NCBI RefSeq assembly: GCF_001411555.2
Contig: NC_049904.1
Location: forward strand, 22,519,370-22,583,369
Source of the DNA: Juglans regia
Lineage: Eukaryota; Streptophyta; Magnoliopsida; Fagales; Juglandaceae
Direction of reading: 5' to 3'
Length of the DNA stretch: 64,000 bases
Part shown: positions 1-11,900 of the stretch, piece by piece
How positions within the stretch are numbered: position 1 is the first letter of the stretch
Layout of the letters: the number at the start of each line of letters is the position of its first letter
Notes under the pieces: model-generated
Seen by the model: the letters and a program-made list of their open reading frames with translations, nothing else
Told to the model about the DNA's origin: nothing
Databases searched by the model: none
Made by a program: the position numbers and the translations under genes

Positions 1-1202
1 GCCTTAGTTCGACATTAGGATATCCGACAATTAGATGTTAAAAATGCATTCCTCCACTGCTTTCTCTCTGAAGATATCTATATGGCACAACCACCAGGCA
101 TGGCTAATCCAATGTTTCCTAATCACGTGTGCAAGCTTCAACGAGCACTTTACGGCTTGAAACAGGCACCTCGTGCTTGGTTTGACCGTTTCAGTGCATT
201 CCTTCTCAAAAATGGTTTCTTTTGCAGCCTAGTTGACCCTTCTTTGTTTATAATGCATTCTAATCATGACACCTTAATTCTTTTATTATACATTGATGAT
301 ATGCTTCTCATAGGTTCCAAGCCACAACTTCTCAATAATTTTATTCAACTTTTACATTTTGAGTTTGCTATGAAGGACCTCGGTCCTGTCCACCACTTTC
401 TTGGTATACAGATTGCACCCACATCTGCAAGGTTACATCTCTCACAAGCTCACCATGCGCTCACCATTCTTGAGAAGACACAGATGATCAATTGCAAGCC
501 CATGAGCACGCTTTTGGAGGCAAAAGCTAAGGGTCTTGACACTGAGGTCCTACTTGATGATCCCAGCTTATATCGAGGGATCGTTGGGGCTTTACAATAT
601 CTAACACTCACTCGACCTGACATTTCATATAATGTTAATTTTGTCTCCCAATTCATGCATACACCCACTATTTCACATCTTAAAATGGTTCGACAGATCT
701 TGCGATACATCAAAGGCACTATTCATCTGGGTCTTGATTTAACTTCTCACACTATACTTGATCTTTGTGCTTTTTCTGATTCCGATTGGACAAGATGTTC
801 TACAACTCGCCGCTCAACGACTGGATATGTCACCTTTCTTGGCCATAATCCATCTCCTGGTGTGCAAAGATGTAAAACATTGTCTCTCGCTCCAGCACAG
901 AGGCCGAATATAGAGCCATGGCTCATACTACTATAGAAATTACATGGTAAACATTTATTCCCAAGGACCTTGGTGTTCCTCAAACTCATCCTCTAGTGTT
1001 GTTCTGCGACAAAATCAGTACACTCCATCCGACAATCAACCCAATCTTCTATGCCCGCAGCAAATACATCGAGTTAGATTATCATTTTATGCATGAGAAG
1101 GTTGCACTTGGTCTCCTTGTTACTCGACATATCTCCACTACACAACATATGACATATCTCTTTACCAAACCTATGTCTAAAGCCTCCATTGCTCAATTTT
1201 GA
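1..1202 (+). pseudogene. Ty1/copia pol 3' fragment (RT-RNase H)
   Basis: The 3' part of a copia polyprotein; the element starts outside the window. The reverse transcriptase shows [10 protein letters not shown] near 25-60, the ALYGLKQAPRAWF motif and the catalytic YIDDM at about 288-303. LTRPDISYNVNFVSQFMH and the start of RNase H (FSDSDWTR, RRSTTGY) follow. The frame breaks near 850; RNase H then continues in other frames (EAEYRAM near 905, then an ORF to 1202 with YARSKYIELDYHF). It is therefore a dead element. Assignment to copia is secure from the RT and RNase H order. The lineage was not determined. Confidence 0.9.
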
Positions 1203-1242
1203 ATCAAACTTCACCTCCAGCCCTGACCAAGTTTGCGGGAGG

Positions 1243-1670
1243 ATATTAAGGCACATCAGCCAGCTCAACTCCCACAAACAGAGCACGTAGAGGATGCTTC
1301 TTGGACAAATAAGGAAACTACCATACCGTTGAGTGATAAACATCCTCATGATCAGCACAAATCTATAGAGACAATTTCGGATGAAAAGTCAGATTTGAGT
1401 ACAACTCACGGACTAATATGACTCAATCACAACATGAAGATCTCAGTCTAAAATCAAGGGAAAATATTCAAAGTGTCCTTTTATATCTCAACACCTTCAA
1501 TTAAATATTATAGTCCACCATACTCTCCTAATTTCCTCACTGTATAATATCCTTCTGTCATAGTCTTTCTGTTTAAATAGAGCTTGTAATCTCTACTTGT
1601 TGTTTACGTTAAAGATATCCTTCTGTCATTTCTCAATTTTCTTCTATAACTTCTACTCTAATACCATGTG
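1243..1670 (+). repeat. Probable 3' LTR of the 1-1202 copia element
   Basis: A purine-rich tract (GCGGGAGGA, ending near 1242) directly follows the RNase H end, the usual place for the polypurine tract. The sequence after it begins TATTAAGG, probably a mutated TG start. It is non-coding with pyrimidine-rich repeats (ATATCCTTCTGTCAT occurs twice). The 3' boundary is not defined because the partner LTR lies outside the window. Confidence 0.5.
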
Positions 1671-2078
1671 CAATCATCACTTGTTCCAAAAGTTTAAGCT
1701 GATGGATGAGAAGATACCATGTGAATCACCATTTATCCCAAAAGTTTAAACTAATAAAAGAGGTAGGTTTTATTATTTCTTTTATATCTTAACAATCATT
1801 TCCCATTAACGTTTGATTTGATGATCCAAGGGTGACACAAATTGTCACATCTTAATACATGGTAGGATGAAAGTGGGATATGAGTGTAAGATACAAATTC
1901 AATTATTGGGTGTGATGTTACGTTTTTTTTTCTTTTAGACCATGTGCACCTTTGTTTTATTTCTTCTTAAATCTTCCTTCAAATAACTTTCTTCTAGATC
2001 TGAAGTTCTCCTGGTATTTAGTGAACTCATTAATTCCATTTTTTAAGCTCAACTTAGGACAAGACAGGAATTTCACTT
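1671..2078. other. Non-coding, old repeat fragment
   Basis: No supportable gene. A ~50 bp segment (ATACCATGTG ... CCAAAAGTTTAA) occurs twice in tandem between about 1662 and 1755 with divergence. It looks like an old retrotransposon leader or LTR fragment, but I cannot name the family. Confidence 0.4.
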
Positions 2079-2081
2079 TTA

Positions 2082-2300
2082 GGGCAGGTTTGGGAGGTGG
2101 GATGAGACACAAAATTCTCATCTCATCTCATCTCATCATTACACCTTTTTCAAATCCTCATACAAAATATAATAAACAATTCAATTTTTCAAATCTCAAT
2201 TCAACTTTTTCAAATTCCAATACAATAATAATATCAAAACATAATATTTTAAACACTAAAACAAAACATAAAATTCACATCTCACCTCCCAAACCTGCCC
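2082..2300. mobile_element. Tourist-like (PIF/Harbinger) MITE
   Basis: A 219 bp non-coding element with a perfect 18 bp terminal inverted repeat, GGGCAGGTTTGGGAGGTG, at both ends, flanked by TTA on each side (2079-2081 and 2301-2303). A TTA duplication with GGG-starting termini is the PIF/Harbinger (Tourist) signature. The subterminal ATCTCATCTCATC runs are shared with many other short elements in this window. The 131-codon ORF crossing it has no coding character. Confidence 0.9.
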
Positions 2301-2303
2301 TTA

Positions 2304-3057
2304 CTCTCACTGAAAGTTGCAGCGGATTGTTATTCGAAATACAATAGATTGCATGATGGTAAGCATTTTTTTTGTCAGCTGATGCTGGCAGAGTAAATTA
2401 ATTGCCATATATATTTACTTCATAGTGTATGTATTAGGTGTCAATCTTCCTTATGGGTCGTTGCTTTCAAGAGAAACTTGACTAACAGTCTTTTATAAAC
2501 TTTATTGAAGTGATTTTATTTTGCACAAGTTACTTATATAAACACCAAGCTTTTGATTGCCTCCTTCGTGGATAATCGAGAGTGCCTCATTTTTTGTGTG
2601 TTTGGGTGTATATTGTTTCCAGTGGGCAAACATGTCAATGCAACGTCCATCTATATGTAAATAGATCCGCATTAAAATAGACTAACCCATACAAAAGAAG
2701 TAGGTTCCGACCATCAATTCTAGATGAGCGTAGACACTAAGCCCACAATGTCAACATTGATCCAAACTCGGGCAGAGCTCGAAAACAAAGTGTTGTTCAA
2801 AAATAGAGAAAAAAAATTGCTAAAGTAACCTTAGATGTCGCATTGCTCCCATGTACGAAAACCCAGGGGTGTCTATATATATGGACCCTGTGGTATGTTG
2901 TGATTTTGGATCTATATTTGACTCTAGTAACGATAAGGAAAGGGGCAGCTACTTCGATGAGAATTTCTTGATAGTCACCTTACAAAGCATAGGCTCCTTA
3001 TATAGATAACCCATATGCTAAACATTGAAATTATTTGAATATTATTACAATAAGAGT
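2304..3057. other. Non-coding intergenic stretch
   Basis: No ORF, RNA gene or clear repeat boundary. The last ~60 bases (ACATTGAAATTATTTGAATATTA) resemble the sequence just before the direct repeat copy at 5690, so the left copy of that repeat may begin here. Confidence 0.4.
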
Positions 3058-3232
3058 TAGTTTACATACAGTCCTCAAATGGGGACTGTTCATGCAAGCC
3101 TACACAATTATGTTTAAAAAAGATTTAAAATTACAACAATATTCTTTTTAAAATGATATTTTTTTCTCCTTTTAACCACATTCATCAATGAGACTACACA
3201 CGCAATCCTCCACTCAGGACTGCAAATAAAAT
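3058..3232. mobile_element. Short inverted-repeat (MITE-like) insertion
   Basis: Its ends are imperfectly inverted: CATACAGTCCTCAAATGGGG on the left, and CTCAGGACTGCAAAT on the right, which reads as CAGTCCTGAG on the other strand. It interrupts the left copy of the 3233-3720 direct repeat relative to the right copy. No ORF. The superfamily is not determined. Similar CAGTC-type ends occur at 45391-45557. Confidence 0.45.
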
Positions 3233-3720
3233 TTATGTTACATTAATAACTCAAATCCTACCGTTTATTATTTGGATTGCCCATAACAATTCCCTAGCAA
3301 ATCATATATTGGTATTAACTATTTCATGGCAAATCATATATTCATATTACTATATTTTAACTTTTAGTTCTTTACTTCTTGCACTTCTACTTTGGTACTT
3401 TTAGGGCTTCTTTAGATGTAAAATAGTTTCATGAATAATGTATAGTGTAAAAACTTGAAAAAATATTTTAAGATGATGGTTTTATAAAGCTTAAAAAAAG
3501 TGGCGGAACTCATTATAAAAGTATGTTTGGATGTGCAAAATCTTTAAGAAAAGTTTTAAGAGATGATTTAATAAATAATATTAAATAGTTTATTTAAATT
3601 AGAAAGACAAAAGAATGAAACTTCATAGCAAACTCGAGAAGGCCAGACTGGGAATCCCGGTGACCCAATCTAGGCCTCCATGTGCTACCAAAAAACATGG
3701 TGGGGTAGAAAACTCAAGTT
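3233..3720 (-). repeat. Direct repeat copy 1, probable gypsy LTR
   Basis: About 490 bp that recur at 5700-6195 in the same orientation. Shared blocks include ATTAATAACTCAAATCCTACC, CTTTACTTCTTGC, GATGATGGTTTTATA, CATTATAAAAGTATGTTTGG and GGCCTCCATGTGCTACCA. The copies flank a minus-strand gypsy pol remnant, so they are best read as its LTRs. Exact TG/CA ends were not resolved. Divergence by eye is substantial, so this is an old insertion. Confidence 0.6.
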
Positions 3721-4310
3721 ACCACGAATTAGCGCAAATCAGGCTACTATAGTGGCTGGAGTATTAAGAAAACAAAAAAATTATTTTAATAAAACCACGT
3801 TGTTTTGGTGGCCCTAGTGCATTCTCTCATCTCTTCTATCTCCCTTCGTCATTCTGTTCTACCTCCCCTTCTCTGTTCTTCAATTCATCTCCTCCTCCGT
3901 CTTCTTCTCCACCTCTTCCTCCATTTTTTCTTCTTAAAGGTTGTCACTTTGAGACACCTACCGGCATGACGTGGCCATGGGTCTGAGGCCACGAATGGTT
4001 GTGGGTTTGCGAAGAAACCCATGGCCATTCATGGTCGTGATTCTTTACTCAAACCCATGGCCAACCTAGGCATGGTTCTTTGCCTCGAGCCATAAGACAT
4101 AACGTGGCTGTGGGTTTGCTCAAAGAAGCAAGGTCACATCGTGGTCTTGCTACTTGCATCATTGCAATTGTTTTTGTTTATGATGATAGTCTTTCAGTCT
4201 GTGTTTGTATACTTACTGTTTGATGATTGATATGTGGTTTTGAGGGATAGTTCTGTGGATTTGTTGAAGGGATTTTTGAAATCTGGATTTTTTGGCAAAT
4301 TCTTGATGGT
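3721..4310. other. Non-coding internal region of gypsy remnant
   Basis: No ORF worth reporting. It holds a pyrimidine-rich stretch (3810-3930, CTCCTCC/TCTTCT runs) and a region with several degenerate copies of CCATGGCC/CATGGTCGTG (3970-4140). It is probably the untranslated part or old LTR sequence of the surrounding gypsy element. Confidence 0.35.
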
Positions 4311-4475
4311 TTGCACTACGGATCTGCCCCCCAACACTTAGACGGGGGCACCCGCCCACAAGGGGCAAGGCCAGGGCCTGAAAGCCTAACTTCCCCCCCC
4401 ACCGAGTGGGGATGGGTGGCGTGGTTGGGGGTCCCCCATCCGAGGGGTGCAGGTAGCACCCCTACTAGAAATGCC
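4311..4475. other. GC-rich island in AT-rich DNA
   Basis: A short stretch with long G and C runs (CCCCCCCCACCGAG, GGGGGTCCCCC, GGGGTGCAGG) that contrasts sharply with its surroundings. Two short ORFs overlap it but have no recognisable product. It could be an inserted GC-rich repeat; a similar-looking island occurs at 27835-28037. No function assigned. Confidence 0.4.
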
Positions 4476-4519
4476 ATCTCTTATGCCCTCAGCCCAATTC
4501 GGATTCAGGTGCGAAATTG

Positions 4520-5420
4520 TAGCTAACCCTCCTTGTTGTTGTTCCATACCATCTCATCTAGACAATGCATATGCTCGCACATTATCTCGCACACACTTGT
4601 ACTCAATTGTAAAGTCAAAGCCCAAGAGCTTGTGTGGCCACCTTGTTGGTCACTCGTTGTAATCTTTTGGGGCCATAGATATTTGAGGCTCTGTTGATCG
4701 ATCTTGATCACAAAATGACATCCTAATAAATAGGGTCGCAATTTTTGTACAACCAAGACTAGATCTAACATCTCTTTGTCATATGTGGACCAGAATAGTT
4801 GCTTTCCCTATAAGGCCTAACAGAAGAAAGCTATGAGACATCCCTGATAAAGAATGACTCCAATACCACTCCTTAAAGTGTCACAATCAACAAAGAAGGT
4901 CTTGGTGAAGTTCGGTATGGCTAGAACTGGTGCTTGCGTCATGGCTTCCTTTAGTTTTCAAAGGCCACTTCGGATGAATTACTCCAGAAAACTTCATTCA
5001 TAAGGGCTTAGAACATCGAATGAGAATTGGTTAAGCCGAAATGCATAATCAAGCCATTTTTCCCATGTCTTTTGGAGCCACTCAAATTTGATAATATCCA
5101 GAGTGTAAATCAAGTTTAAAAAAAATACGGGCACCAAGTAGTTCGTCGATCAATGGAATCTGAAACTTGTATTTGACCATGATTTAATTCAATTTATGTA
5201 GTACATGCACATATGCCAAGTGTCATCTTGTATTTTTGCCAAAATAACAGGTGAATAATAAGGGCTAGTGGACTCACGAATAATACTTGTTGAAAGTATG
5301 TCTACTACCTTTTTCTCAATTGCTTCCTTTTGATATTGTGGCTAACAGTAGGGTTTGACTGAGATTGGACCTATTCCATTATACACTCGGACCCAATGAT
5401 CATATTTTCATGATGGCAAT
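4520..5420 (-). pseudogene. Ty3/gypsy RT-RNase H remnant
   Basis: Read on the minus strand, the segment gives gypsy polymerase motifs in order. At 5220-5400: PQYQKEAIEKKV and STSIIRESTSPYYSPVILAK, the lead-in to the RT. At 5085-5190: KFQIPLIDELLG and FFKLDLHSGYYQI. At 4790-4960: AMTQAPVLAIPNFTKTFFVDC, the RNase H start. At 4523-4771: VQKLRPYLLGCHFVIKIDQQ and SLKYLWPQKITT. Stops and frameshifts occur throughout. The RT core between HSGYYQI and the RNase H, including the catalytic (Y/F)xDD, is missing, so this is a deletion derivative. It is distinct from the second gypsy element at 8594-12010. Confidence 0.85.
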
Positions 5421-5699
5421 AGCTCTCGTGCTTCAGAAATCATGTCTTCATTTTTTCTTAGTAACCCCTCCAATTGTCCTTTGTCAGTTGACTGCTATAA
5501 AGAAGCTAACCCGTTGCTTCTTCTTTTTTTTTTAACACTTGTCTAGTGCACTAATTCACCGGCCCAAGAGGAACAAAAAGTCATGCACTCAAAGTCCATG
5601 ACAACTAGGTCGACTAGCTTCAAACATTGTCCATACAAGATGAAATATTGTATAAGAATTCCTTCATAATCACATTGCAAACCGTAGAGATTATTTGAA
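5421..5699. other. Upstream part of gypsy remnant
   Basis: Minus-strand sequence upstream of the RT fragment of the element above. No readable gag or protease. Probably the degraded 5' coding and leader part. Confidence 0.35.
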
Positions 5700-6195
5700 T
5701 TTTATTATATTAATAACTCAAATCCTACCATTACTTATTCTGATAGCCCATATAAACTCCCTAGCAAAGCCTGGATTGATATCAATTATTTTCTAGCAAA
5801 TCATAGATTCATGTTATACTATATATTATCTTTTAAGTCTTTACTTCTTGCGCTTCAACTTTGGTCTTTTTAGGGCTTGTTTGGTTGTAAAATGGCTACG
5901 TAAATAATGTAGCAATGTCAATGAATAGAGTAAAAGCTTGAAGAACATTTTAAGATGATGGTTTTATAGAGCTTTAAAAAGTGGTGGAACTCATTATAAA
6001 AGTATGTTTGGATGTGAAAATTTTTAAGAGAAGTTTTAAGAGATGTTATAATAAATAATATTAAACAATTTATTTAAGTTAGAAAAATAAAAGCATGAAA
6101 CTTGACAGCAAACTCGGGACGGCCAATTGGCAACCACGTTCACCTGATCTAGGCCTCCATGTGCTACCAAATAACATGGTGGGGTAGAAAACTCA
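5700..6195 (-). repeat. Direct repeat copy 2, probable gypsy LTR
   Basis: Partner of 3233-3720, with the same block order (CAAATCCTACC, CTTTACTTCTTGCGCTTC, GATGATGGTTTTATAGAGCT, CATTATAAAAGTATGTTTGG, GGTGGGGTAGAAAACTCAA). The similarity stops abruptly near 6195, where the LTR of the next gypsy element begins without its first ~125 bases. One of the two elements was truncated at this junction. Confidence 0.6.
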
Positions 6196-8076
6196 AATCT
6201 ACAATTAATTTACAGTGGAAAGTAAAAAAAATAAAAGTTGTCATTAAATCTAAACAATAATACTTGAAAATTCTAAAATACATTGCAACCACAATATCCA
6301 TAAGCCATATCTCTTCAAATCTAATGCTAAGGAAATATTATAGTCATCTAGTTTTCCAATAAATTCAAACATAGCAACTTAACAAAGTGGGAGAAAAGAC
6401 CTGATCCTCAATCCTCTAATTGTGCCAAGTCTCCATGCCTGTAACTACCACCAAACTCTCAATTTACTTCAAAATCGATTTTAAAAAGTGAGAACATAAT
6501 GGGACTACCAGGATGATATTTTGAAAAATCTCAATACCCGAAACTAAGACCAACCTCAAAATGCATGGCAGCATAAATGAAAATTATGCAAATAATTGAA
6601 GCATAAAAAGATGATAATTTAGACTTAACATTAAAACAAAATTAAGCATTACTAGATAATAGTAAACTTCATCGAAAAGTTTACCACGTAACATAATTGC
6701 AGTACTTAACACAAGTCCCACGCAAGTTGATACACACCTAGAAATCTCATTTTTCAAAACATATATTTTATTAATGTGTACAACATGGTCTTTCCTAAAT
6801 GGACTATCCAGACACCTTGGCTCTCTTTGCCACACCACTAGACGATTGGTACTGACCCTGCGTGTGACTTGTTATGAGCGACATCTGGCTTCGCGCCCTG
6901 TCCTTGTCCACGATGTCCTCTGCCCTCTGCCATTAGAGTGGCCATCTCTGCCCTCTGCCATTAGAGTGGCCATGGTTTCAACCCGAGGGTGTTACACACT
7001 TGTCCGAGCCTTTTGTCCCTGAGCGAAAACCTAGGAAATTTTACTCAGTATTATGCACTCTCGAGTGACCCGAAGAGCTCCAACGACATAGTGTTTCATG
7101 TCGACTTGAGGTCGTGATACTCACATTTGGATAAAACCATTTAAACCAAAAATCCAGCACTACCTCATAATTTAATTTACACCCATAAGTCACAGTTCGA
7201 TGACAAGATATCCAACAAAAAACTTAAATGTTGTAAACAATCCAAAAATAAGAAATTAAGTAACAATTACATGATGAAGAATAGTGCACGTAGGGAAATT
7301 CTAAGCAAGCATTCATAAGTTGTAAACCAGGATAAATGTGGTGAATGTGGAAAATTTCAACAACTGTTTACGACTAAAAAATAGTGAGAATCAGGTAAAA
7401 ATCACAACCGCTTAACTGGTCAACAACAATAATTAAAATAAGAAATTTGCAACACCATTTTTGCAACAGAAATAATCAAATGGACAATAAGTAAGGGTTT
7501 AACAGAGCACCCGAGAACCATACCATATCCAACCATGGCAACCCCACCATAGAGGCGTAAAGCCAAAATAGACAAACCAAAATGGCAATCCACAACTCCC
7601 ATCATAAGGGCACAAGGCCCAAATCAGAAAACCAACATACCAATATCACAACTCTCATTATAGTGGCACATGGCCACAAGAGAGAACTGTCACAGAAAAC
7701 TCAAACTCCCGTCACAGAGGCACACGACCACGACAGGAACCATCATAGCAAATTCAAAACTCCCCACATAGGCACATGACCACAACAAATAAGAAGTTCA
7801 CAATTCACAAATCCAACAACATCCATTTTCTAGCTTGGTTCTAAGAGCCATTACCATTGTGTGCAGGGGAAATTTTGGATGGTCACTCTATAAGCTTCTT
7901 GTAGTTGTTATCGTTAGCTAGTGGTGCAAGGGTCTCGTAGAGCTTATGGGTGGTGGCTGTGTCTCAAGCAGTGAGGTAAAATAGAGGTGGGTGGCTAGAA
8001 ATTGTAGGTGTGGGTTTCAAATGGAGGAATGGAGGGGGAAGAAGGGTGGTTGGCTGCCAAGGGTGGTGGAAGAGTT

Positions 8077-8107
<31 letters not shown>

Positions 8108-8593
8108 AATAGAGAGATGAAGAGAGGAACGACTCACTGTGGCAATGCCGGACAGAAGGGTGTGGAGGGACAGTGACAGTGGCTAGAAATCTCATAGAGC
8201 TTTTGATCCCAAAAATGGGTTTCACTTTATGGGATTTAGAGAGGGAGGATATCGATGAAGCTTACTAGCAGCCTGAAGTCAGATGGTGGGCAACATGCGA
8301 GGTGACAGAAGGGCTGGACAATGCGACTTGCAAGTATAAATAGGGAGAGCAAAACGGAATGACAGAGAGAGACATAGAGAAATAAGGTAGCAAGAGATTA
8401 AGAAGTTAAAGAGAAAATGCTTATCGATGGGGTAGTGGCGACGACACGGGGAGGCTGAGGGAAGAAAATTTCTAGAGAAGATAAAATAGGGTGTTGAGAG
8501 CGTAGAGATGTCAGGGGGAGAGAAGGATAAGAAAATGTTCTTATGTTTTTTTTTTATGGACTTGGGCCTTGAAATTGGGCTTGGGTTATCACA
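6196..8593 (-). repeat. Gypsy element Y, 3' LTR (copy A)
   Basis: A long, non-coding block homologous to 12150-13558 and to 20528-21897. It lies on the 3' side of a minus-strand gag-pol. Its right end TTATCACA (8593), read on the minus strand as TGTGATAACCC, is a typical gypsy LTR start and is preceded by a purine-rich GAAGGATGGA. The outer end is truncated by ~125 bp relative to copy B. It contains an (AG)14 microsatellite at 8077-8104. The direct repeats GCCCTCTGCCATTAGAGTGG (about 6920-6970) are a local tandem duplication. The ORFs inside are not genes. Confidence 0.8.
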
Positions 8594-10320
8594 TCCATCC
8601 TTCGTTGTAAAAATTCCGTCCTAAAACATTTACTAGGGATTATCAAGATCCACAAGCGTGGGTACGTAACTCGCATCTCTTCCAAAAACTCCCAAGAAGC
8701 TTCTATGATGTTCTGGTTTTACTTGTTGCTAGGTAGGGCACCTTTCAAAAAACAATACTATATCGCTCTTCATTCATTCCCACCAAAAGTCCATTCATTC
8801 CCACCAAAAGTCTTTATCTTGGTACATCTTTGTACTTCCTAGATGTACTGAGTAGGGTGCAACATGGGCCCCTGCAGGTATCTTCCCCTTGACCTCAACA
8901 TCTATGGGAATGACTCTTCAATTCTTGTATAGTAGGGCACTGTCCCTATTAAGATTGTAATGTATAGGCCCTCTTAACTTCTTGACCCTTCGTCGAATAT
9001 CCAACAGTTTCAAGTCCCTTCTCTATTGAGTCTTCAACTCTTTGAAGTCCACAACTCTAGTTTACTGTATAGAGGCAATGATCTCTTCTTAATGAGAACC
9101 AATCTCCTCATCCACATAGTAGATAATCCACATTTGATGATTCTGCTACATCCTCCATTTGAAACTTACGACTCAATGTATCGGCAACTAGGTTAGCCTT
9201 CCCTGGATGATACTTGATCTTGCATTAGAAGTCACTGATTATCTCCAATCACCTTCTTTGTCTCATGTTAAGATTCTTCTGACTAAAGAGGTGCTTCAGA
9301 CTCCTGTGGTCTATAGAGATCTCATAGGCTTCGTCATAGGGATAGTGCCACCAAGTTTTCAAGGCAAAGTCCACTGCTACTAACTTGAGATCATGCGTGG
9401 GATAATTCTTTTCATGATATTTCAGTTTTCGTGATGCATACGCCACAACTCAATCTTCCTACATCAAGATGCTCTTGAAACCAAATTTGGACGTGTCCCT
9501 GAAAACCACCATTGGCTTGTGTGCCACAGGTAATGCCAACATAGATGTTGTGGCCAGTCTCCTCTTCAGCTCATGGAAGCTCTTTTAACATTGCTCGGTC
9601 TAGATGAACTTAACCTTCTTTTTTAGTCAAGGTCGTGAGTGGTTATGAGAGCTTGGAGAAACGTTCCATGAATCTTCGATGATAACCTACAACTTCCAGA
9701 AAACTTCTAATCTCGTGCACATTTATGGATTGTGGCCAGGCAATCACTACTTCAATCTTGCTAGGGTACACAACTGCTTCGTTCTTGGAGATTACATGAC
9801 CAAAGAATTTAACTTCATCCAACAAAAAATTCACTTGTGGAGTTCTGCATTTAATGATGCGCTTGCAATTTCCCCAGTACCAGTTGTAGGTTGTTCATGT
9901 GGTCCTCTAGATCTCGCGAGTGGACTTGACTATCGTCAATAAAAACCACCACGAATGAATCCAAAAAGGGCCTAAACACTCGGTTCATAATATCCAAGAG
10001 TGTTGCAGGTGCATAGGCCAATCCGAAAGGCATTACCCTGAACTCATAGTCCATCTCTAGTTCTGAATGCAATCCTAGGCATATCTCTCTCCTTGATTCT
10101 CAATTGGTAATACCTCAACCTAAGGCCAATCTTGAAAATAATTGATGCTCCTTTTTGTTGATCAAACAAATCATCAATCCTAAGTAAGGGGTACTTATTC
10201 TTTCTCGTTAGCTTATTAAGTTCTCAGAAGTCTATGCACATCCTAAGAGTCCCATCCTTCTTCTTGAAAAATAATACCGATGCTACTCGTGGTGACGAAC
10301 TTGGTCTGATAAACCCCTTT
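8594..10320 (-). pseudogene. Gypsy element Y pol (RT, RNase H, truncated integrase)
   Basis: On the minus strand the order is RT, RNase H, integrase start. [43 protein letters not shown] (10140-10310), then [20 protein letters not shown] and [14 protein letters not shown] (9851-10050) with the FIDD catalytic pair intact. The segment with VKFFGHVISK and SFLEVVGYHRRF (9643-9834) connects to RNase H ([20 protein letters not shown], 9249-9446). KIKYHPGKANLVADTLSRK follows near 9190. The integrase zinc region starts (VGMNEERY, FFERCPT near 8740) and then stops at the LTR; no DDE core and no chromodomain are present. In-frame stops and frameshifts make it dead. The motifs resemble the chromovirus (Tekay/Del-like) branch. 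Confidence 0.88.
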
Positions 10321-10989
10321 TCCATAAGCTCTTGGCGTTGTGTCTACAACTCCTTTAATTTTGATGGCGCCATTCAATAAAGTGCCTTATGTATAGGAGA
10401 TGCTAGCGATTTCAAGTCGTGAACTCAATCTTTCAAATAGGAGGCAGCCTTTGGAGATCACCAGTGAAAACTTCTAGGAACTCCTCGATGACTAGAATCC
10501 TTTTTTCCAGTTTTTTGTCCATTGGTTTCAACACCACGTAAACTAGATATGCTTCAACTCCACCAGCCAAATCTGTCTTAGCTTATATTGGAACAACCAA
10601 ACCATTACCTAGAAGATATCAAACCCAAGAAGGTTGAACACTATCAGGTCTGCCACAATTTGCTGCAGGGACTTCCTTTGTAAACTACACATTCTAACAC
10701 GCACACAAGTCAAACTAGGTACAAGTGTAAAACTCATACAATTTGAATCTTCTTGATATAGTCAAATGCGTTTAATCTTAATAACATACTTTAAAAAATG
10801 CATTAATTCTCAAAATTAAAGCAAGTTTGTACCAATGATGACTCCTACTTCTTAGGTCTTTTAAGCCTCCTCATCAACTTCTTTTAGACGTCACATCATA
10901 AACTCGCACCTGCACAGGTTATCTCTCACACAAGCTTTCTTCACCTAGGCTAGGTCAGCTACCTTGGCCGTATTGGGCCTTCCCTGGCA
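10321..10989 (-). pseudogene. Gypsy element Y protease/linker region
   Basis: Minus-strand interval between gag and RT where the aspartic protease should lie. No clean D(S/T)G was read; the frames are broken. It is annotated from position only. Confidence 0.4.
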
Positions 10990-11900
10990 AAGTGCTCCGT
11001 TTGGCCGCATCTGAAACAATTGTTGGTGCTTTGATGATGATCTTTTCAATGAGACCTGTTGCATCAGCTGCAAACAGGTGATCTGCCCCTAAGCAAACTA
11101 CCGTTGCGGCTTGTGGTCATACCCTAGATTTAGACACGAATTTCTAGGGTGACACTGAGCTGCTTCCTTCCCCATTATAAGTCATAAGTCCTCATCTTCT
11201 AAACTGTTGATATGGTTGTGCTCATGTTCAACTATAGAGGCTACTTCCACTAGCCTATGGAGATTTTAAATCTGCAAATAGGCTACGCGAGCATGTATTG
11301 ACAATTGTAACCCCTTCTAGAAGCATCCAGCTCTTATCTTTTCAACGTATCCACAAAACTCTTCAATTCCATCAACCTAGCGGCATATTGCTCCACAATC
11401 ATACCTCCTTAGATTAGGCTGACAAATTCTCTTGCCTTTGCTCTCTCACCATGGTTGGAAGAAACGCTCATCAAACCCTTTTTTGAATTGCCACCAGATC
11501 ACGATTGCTATTGACCCTAGTTCCATGACCAGAAGCCGTCTCTTCATCTTTTATCATATTGCAGCTTCCTTTTGAAGTATATAACCCGCATATAAAATCT
11601 TCTTATCCTTAGTACAATTTTAGATTTCAAAGGTCTTTTTGAGATCCGTGATCCATTTTCCTGCTCTCATAGGCCCATCGACTCCAAAAAAACCAAGGCA
11701 TCTGTGGGCCAGAAACCGCTCGTACCAGCAACCTCTATGTTCAACCCGTTGTTGTTATTGAAAATATATTAGAAAACTCTTGTTGTCGTCCCAGTATTTT
11801 AGTCATGTGGTCAATGACTCGCAACATAGTTTAAATTTTCTTCACCATGCGGTAGGTCATCTTCAAGACCTTGGTATTAAGGCTCATCCTGAGCTAGTCT
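10990..11900 (-). pseudogene. Gypsy element Y gag remnant
   Basis: Minus-strand fragments of a Retrotrans_gag-type capsid: KKTFEI followed by CTKDKKILYAGYILQKEAA (about 11560-11650), then VEQYAARLMELKSFVDTLKR (about 11330-11410). A zinc knuckle, NCFRCGQTEHFARE (about 10985-11025), lacks the last Cys of CCHC. Several stops interrupt it. Gag packages the element RNA in virus-like particles; this copy cannot. Confidence 0.75.

Noticed and set aside
7995..8225. ORFs on both strands across 7991-8225
   Set aside because: Both translate the (AG)n microsatellite inside a gypsy LTR.
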